Below, in pieces: positions 60,461 to 64,000 of a stretch of DNA of 64,000 nucleotides. The stretch is from contig JADFZV010000006.1 of assembly GCA_015232335.1 (NCBI GenBank), positions 1-64,000 on the forward strand, written 5' to 3'. Position numbers and translations under genes: made by a program. How positions within the stretch are numbered: position 1 is the stretch's first letter; each line of letters opens with the position of its first letter. Under the pieces are notes generated by a model. It did not search any database and was not told the DNA's origin. It worked only from the letters and a program-made list of their open reading frames with translations. Origin of the DNA: Alphaproteobacteria bacterium. Lineage in GTDB: Bacteria > Pseudomonadota > Alphaproteobacteria > Rhodospirillales > WMHbin7.

Positions 60461-61977
60461 CTCGCCTCCTTATCGCCAGCGCGCCTGGCTTCCATCACAT
60501 CGTCGAATGGCCGCTTTTCCTGGCCAATGATCTGATAATTCTCGTGGCCCTTGCCCGCGATCAGCAGCACGTCGCCGCTATCCAGCCTGGGCAGCGCCGC
60601 TTCAATGGCCGAACGCCTGTCGGCGATTTCCAGGGCATTCGGACAAGCCCCCAGAATGGCCTGGCGAATGCTGGCCGCATTTTCCGTACGCGGATTGTCA
60701 TCGGTTACGATTGCCCAATCGGCCTGACGCGCCGCAACGGCGCCCATCAAGGGGCGCTTGCCGCGATCCCGGTCGCCACCGCAGCCGAACACGACGCCCA
60801 ATCTGCCTTTTGCATGTGGACGCAAATTGATCAGGGCGGTTTCAAGCGCATCGGGCGTATGGGCATAATCGACATAGACGCTGGCGCCCTTGTTTGTGGT
60901 CACGGCCAGTTGCATCCGGCCCGGAACGGCTTCCAGGCTTTCCAAGGCTACCAGCGCTCGCTCGGCATGAGCCCCCGTCGCCACCGCAAGGCCAAGGGCG
61001 GCCAGGGCATTCATTGCCTGAAATCCGCCCGCCACGGGCAGCATCGCTTGACGCCTTTTTCCCAGAAGCTCGATGGTCAGGCTCAGCCCCTCGCCCATCG
61101 CCTGTACGTCAAGCAATTTAAGAGCCGTTGCCCTGTGGCCGTAATCGATGACATGCAGACGCCTTGCATGCGCCATGGCCCGCAAGGCCTCGAATTCCGG
61201 AATGTCGGCATTCAGAACGGCAACACCGCCTTCGGGCAGAAGCTCCGTGAACAGACGCGCTTTGGCGGCAAGATAGCTCGCCATGTCCTTGTGGTAATCA
61301 AGATGATCACGCGTGAGATTGGTAAAGGCCGCCGCCTTCAGGGCAACGCCATCCAGACGGAATTGGTCCAGGCCATGGCTGGAGGCTTCCATCGCCAGAT
61401 GCGTAATGCCTTCCTTGGCAAGCCCTGCCAGCAAGGCATGCAGCGCCACCGGATCGGGAGTTGTCAGGCTTTCGCCGCCCTCATGGCCGGGACCGACCAG
61501 CCCCAGCGTTCCCAGGCTGGCCGCAGAATGTCCCAAGATTGCCCAAATCTGGCGCAGAAAGGTAACGGTCGATGTCTTGCCGTTGGTGCCGGTCACGGCC
61601 ACCAGGGTTTCCGGTTGCAGCCCGAAGAACAGGGCCGCCATGCGGGCAAGGGCGCGGCGCGGTTCCGGATCGATGATCAGTGCGGCCTCGGCTCCCTTGG
61701 GCAATTCCGTGCCGGGGGGAGCCAGAACAGCCAAGGCGCCCTTGGCAAGGGCCTGGGAAATGTAGGCGCGACCGTCTTGCTGCGATCCGGGAATGGCCGC
61801 AAACAAAAAGCCAGGGCCGACTTGCCGCGAATCAGCGGTCAGCCCCGTAATCTGCCTACGGATATTCCCCTCTAGCTTCACACGCTCCCCCAAATGGATC
61901 AGTTCAGTTAGTAGCAACCTTGCGCACCCCTGTGCTCCAGCCCGCCTGGCGTCCCTGCCCTCCTGCTGCTGGTTCAT
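60457..61977 (-). CDS. murE: UDP-MurNAc-tripeptide ligase MurE (meso-DAP adding)
   Basis: 506 residues if started at ATG 61977, which overlaps ftsI by 74 bases; a TTG at 61917 (486 residues, 14-base overlap) is a realistic alternative, since the first ~20 residues are atypical. P-loop VAVTGTNGKTSTVTFL, then HLAMEASSHGLDQFRLDGV and NLTRDHLDYHKDM. The DNPR in VTDDNPRTEN is the diagnostic motif for meso-diaminopimelate rather than L-Lys, fitting a Gram-negative cell wall. Confidence 0.94.
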   Translation of the reverse strand: MNQQQEGRDARRAGAQGCARLLLTELIHLGERVKLEGNIRRQITGLTADSRQVGPGFLFAAIPGSQQDGRAYISQALAKGALAVLAPPGTELPKGAEAALIIDPEPRRALARMAALFFGLQPETLVAVTGTNGKTSTVTFLRQIWAILGHSAASLGTLGLVGPGHEGGESLTTPDPVALHALLAGLAKEGITHLAMEASSHGLDQFRLDGVALKAAAFTNLTRDHLDYHKDMASYLAAKARLFTELLPEGGVAVLNADIPEFEALRAMAHARRLHVIDYGHRATALKLLDVQAMGEGLSLTIELLGKRRQAMLPVAGGFQAMNALAALGLAVATGAHAERALVALESLEAVPGRMQLAVTTNKGASVYVDYAHTPDALETALINLRPHAKGRLGVVFGCGGDRDRGKRPLMGAVAARQADWAIVTDDNPRTENAASIRQAILGACPNALEIADRRSAIEAALPRLDSGDVLLIAGKGHENYQIIGQEKRPFDDVMEARRAGDKEAR

Positions 61978-63664
61978 GACTTGGCTCGATTCCCAACAAG
62001 GGACCGACCTGAGCAACGACGCGGCTGACTACCGGAGCAGCCACCCAGCCGCCGGTGGCAAAGCCAAAGGTTTCCTTGGTGCCCTTCGGCTCATCGATCA
62101 TGGCCAGCACGACAAAACGCGGATTGTTGATCGGAAAGGCGCCGACGAACGAGGACAGCAAAGCCTTCTTGGCGTAGCCGCCATGGATGGACAGTTTTTC
62201 CGCCGTGCCGGTCTTGCCACCCACATCATAGCCATTGGTATCGGCCTTCGATCCGGTACCGGATTCAACAACGGCCCGCATCAGCTTGCGCATGGCATCG
62301 GAGGTCTTGGCCGACAGCACGCGCAAGGCCTCGATGTCCTGACCTGCTTCACGCTTCATCAAGGTCGCCGGAACGGCCAGACCACCATTGACCAGGGTGG
62401 CAACGCCCGCCGCCAGATGCAAAGGTGTTACCGAAAGGCCATGGCCATAAGCGATGGTCATGGTGTTGATTTCGCGCCAAGTCTGCGGCACCTGGGGTGC
62501 GCCCATTTCCGGCAGTTCCAGGCGAATGGGCTTTAGCATGCCGATGCGCCCCATGAAGGCCTTTTGCCCGGCGGTTCCCAGATCAAGCGCCATGCGCGCC
62601 GCCCCGATATTCGAGGAATGAATCATGATTTCCTCGATGGACAGAAATTTGTGCATCGGGTGGTAGTCTTTGATTTCGTAGCGCGCGATCTTGATCGGTT
62701 CACGGGCATCGTAGGTGCTGCCCATGTTGGCAACGCCGGAATCAAGAGCGGCGGCGGCCGTGAACAGCTTGAAGGTACTGCCCATCTCGTAGCTGCCCAG
62801 CGTCGCTCGGTTGAACATCGCTTCGGCCGACTGGGTGGCGGGCAGATTGGGATCGAAATCGGGCAGCGACACCATGGCCAGCAATTCGCCGGTTTGCACG
62901 TCCATCACCATGCCGGTGGCGCCGATGGCGCTGGACTTCGACATGGCCAGGGCCAGTTCGCTGCGCAGAATGTGCTGCACGCGCAAATCCAGGGACAAGC
63001 GCACCGAGGTTGAACCCTGTCGCAGAGTCTCGTCGAAGGTTTTTTCGATTCCCGCGATGCCCTTGTTGTCGAGATCGCTTAAGCCCACAACATGCGCAGC
63101 CAAGGCGCCTTGCGGATAGACGCGCCGCTCGGAGGATTCGAAATCCAACCCCGGTTGGCCCAGACGGTTGATCTCGTAACGCTCGCGGGGTGTCAGATTG
63201 CGCTTGATGTAGACGAAATTGCGCTCTGAGGTCAGCTTGGATAGAACATCCGCCTCGGTCAGTTCGGGCAGAATGCGGTGAATGCCCGCCGCTGCCGCCT
63301 TGGCGTCGCGAATATCCTTGGGATGGGCGAACAGCGACATGGTGGGCAGGCTGGTGGCAAGGATCAGGCCGTTGCGATCCAGAATATCGGCCCGTTCCAT
63401 GCGCACTTCGGAAGGCTGGGCGGGGGCGGACAAGGGGCGGACACGCTGTTCGGGATCGATCACCGTCACATCGACCAGACGCACCCCGATTCCGCCAAAA
63501 GCCAACAGGAAGATGGCAACGCCCAACAGTAGCCGAGTGCGCCCGATTTCGATGGCCGTCTTGGTCTCGCCCTCAAGCTGAAGGCCCCCCCCGGAAACGA
63601 GGATGGGCCTGCCGGATTTTCCGGCGGCCCGTTCCTCTGTCTTCTTCCAAATGCTGAATTTCAT
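61904..63664 (-). CDS. ftsI: Septal transpeptidase FtsI (PBP3)
   Basis: 586 residues. A short cytoplasmic tail, one transmembrane helix (~42-62, LLLGVAIFLLAFGGIGV), a pedestal/dimerisation domain (RADILDRNGLILATSLP), then the penicillin-binding domain with catalytic S296-TFK (SYEMGSTFKLF), S350-S-N (MIHSSNIGAARM) and K484-TGT (GGKTGTAEK). It cross-links peptidoglycan during septation with FtsW. The C-terminus ends in a Gly/Pro-rich tail (EPAAGGQGRQAGWSTG) overlapping murE. Confidence 0.96.
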   Translation of the reverse strand: MKFSIWKKTEERAAGKSGRPILVSGGGLQLEGETKTAIEIGRTRLLLGVAIFLLAFGGIGVRLVDVTVIDPEQRVRPLSAPAQPSEVRMERADILDRNGLILATSLPTMSLFAHPKDIRDAKAAAAGIHRILPELTEADVLSKLTSERNFVYIKRNLTPRERYEINRLGQPGLDFESSERRVYPQGALAAHVVGLSDLDNKGIAGIEKTFDETLRQGSTSVRLSLDLRVQHILRSELALAMSKSSAIGATGMVMDVQTGELLAMVSLPDFDPNLPATQSAEAMFNRATLGSYEMGSTFKLFTAAAALDSGVANMGSTYDAREPIKIARYEIKDYHPMHKFLSIEEIMIHSSNIGAARMALDLGTAGQKAFMGRIGMLKPIRLELPEMGAPQVPQTWREINTMTIAYGHGLSVTPLHLAAGVATLVNGGLAVPATLMKREAGQDIEALRVLSAKTSDAMRKLMRAVVESGTGSKADTNGYDVGGKTGTAEKLSIHGGYAKKALLSSFVGAFPINNPRFVVLAMIDEPKGTKETFGFATGGWVAAPVVSRVVAQVGPLLGIEPSHEPAAGGQGRQAGWSTGVRKVATN

Positions 63665-63667
63665 GCT

Positions 63668-64000
63668 CTACCTCGCTTCCGCCAATTCAGGCGTCGGTCG
63701 AGCGCTCCCGGCCAGAGCCGGGCCGCGCGTTGGAGGCGGTGTCGCCTGCTTCTGAGGCGGCTTCAGGATCGTCCCTTGCGCTGGAACGGGAACGAGACGC
63801 GGCGGCATGGCGGCTGCCGGAACCATTTTTGCCCGGTCGCGAGAAGGCACAAGAGCAGGTGGCGGAATGGGATCGCCCGACGGCAGCGGCATTTGCGGAC
63901 CGATTGCTTCGCGTCTGGGCAGATCGCCGATCATGGCGACCTGCGTCGCCGACATCGGCTCCATCCCCAGATAGCGCTGGGCAAGCCCCTTCAGCCGCGC
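63668..64000 (-). CDS. ftsL: Cell-division protein FtsL, C-terminal part (partial)
   Basis: Open frame of 111 codons reaching the right edge of the window; its 5' end is outside. The first visible residues, LKGLAQRYLGMEP, with the following TQVAMIGDLP, are the end of the FtsL coiled coil and its conserved C-terminal motif. About 75 more residues of Pro/Ala/Arg-rich low-complexity sequence follow, unusual for this short protein. It lies 3 bp upstream of ftsI, the classic position. FtsL binds FtsB and FtsQ and activates FtsWI. Confidence 0.8.
   Translation of the reverse strand, partial: ARLKGLAQRYLGMEPMSATQVAMIGDLPRREAIGPQMPLPSGDPIPPPALVPSRDRAKMVPAAAMPPRLVPVPAQGTILKPPQKQATPPPTRGPALAGSARPTPELAEAR

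Overview
The window looks like the chromosome of an alphaproteobacterium, most probably a Rhodospirillales or Magnetospirillum-like organism. The basis is gene order and protein style: a dcw cluster running ftsL-ftsI-murE-murF-mraY-murD-ftsW-murG-murC-murB-ddl-ftsQ-ftsA-ftsZ-lpxC, a meso-DAP-type MurE (DNPR motif), an FtsZ ending [12 protein letters not shown], and a bacteriohemerythrin. No rRNA or other species marker is present, so the genus is inference.

Layout. (1) 1-8512 is a surface/secretion locus: the 3' end of a giant beta-repeat adhesin, a translationally coupled exported protein, an OmpA-domain protein, small exported proteins sharing a cysteine-capped 'TNVQG' repeat domain, a CsgG-like lipoprotein carrying DUF4384, and, convergently, a DUF4384 protein coupled to an exported caspase-like protease. 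(2) 8545-27604 is a patchwork of mobile DNA: a dead IS3-type element, a 1010-aa RelA/SpoT-domain protein, a DEDD exonuclease-like gene, possible conjugation-gene remnants lying between two diverged copies of a 21-bp iteron-like array, a mobilization operon (HTH, RHH, relaxase), two tyrosine integrases, a second giant adhesin with a suspicious 3' end, an IS30 fragment and an intact-looking IS481 element. (3) 27945-42391 is a well-delimited 14.4-kb integrative element in tRNA-Lys(CTT), bounded by 45-bp direct repeats. It carries an integrase, two toxin-antitoxin pairs, a Rep_3 initiator with 22-bp iterons, an XRE regulator, a Tat-exported protein with two tandem Hint domains, a Fic protein, a coupling-type ATPase, a replication-relaxation protein and an AlpA-type excisionase candidate. 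(4) 42663-45139 is a MoxR-VWA-hemerythrin operon, followed by a convergent TPR gene. (5) 46048-64000 is the envelope and division cluster, all on the minus strand with nearly every gene overlapping the next.

How the parts work together. The dcw genes make lipid II from UDP-MurNAc (MurC, D, E, F, MraY, MurG, with MurB and Ddl supplying precursors), polymerise and cross-link it at the septum (FtsW, FtsI, FtsL, FtsQ) and position it (FtsA, FtsZ). The left locus most resembles a CsgG-dependent fibre or adhesin-anchoring system. The tRNA-Lys element has both replication and integration functions, so it may alternate between plasmid and chromosomal states. The most novel-looking items are the TNVQG/CsgG/DUF4384/caspase locus, the RelA/SpoT giant, the twin iteron arrays and the tandem-Hint chimera.
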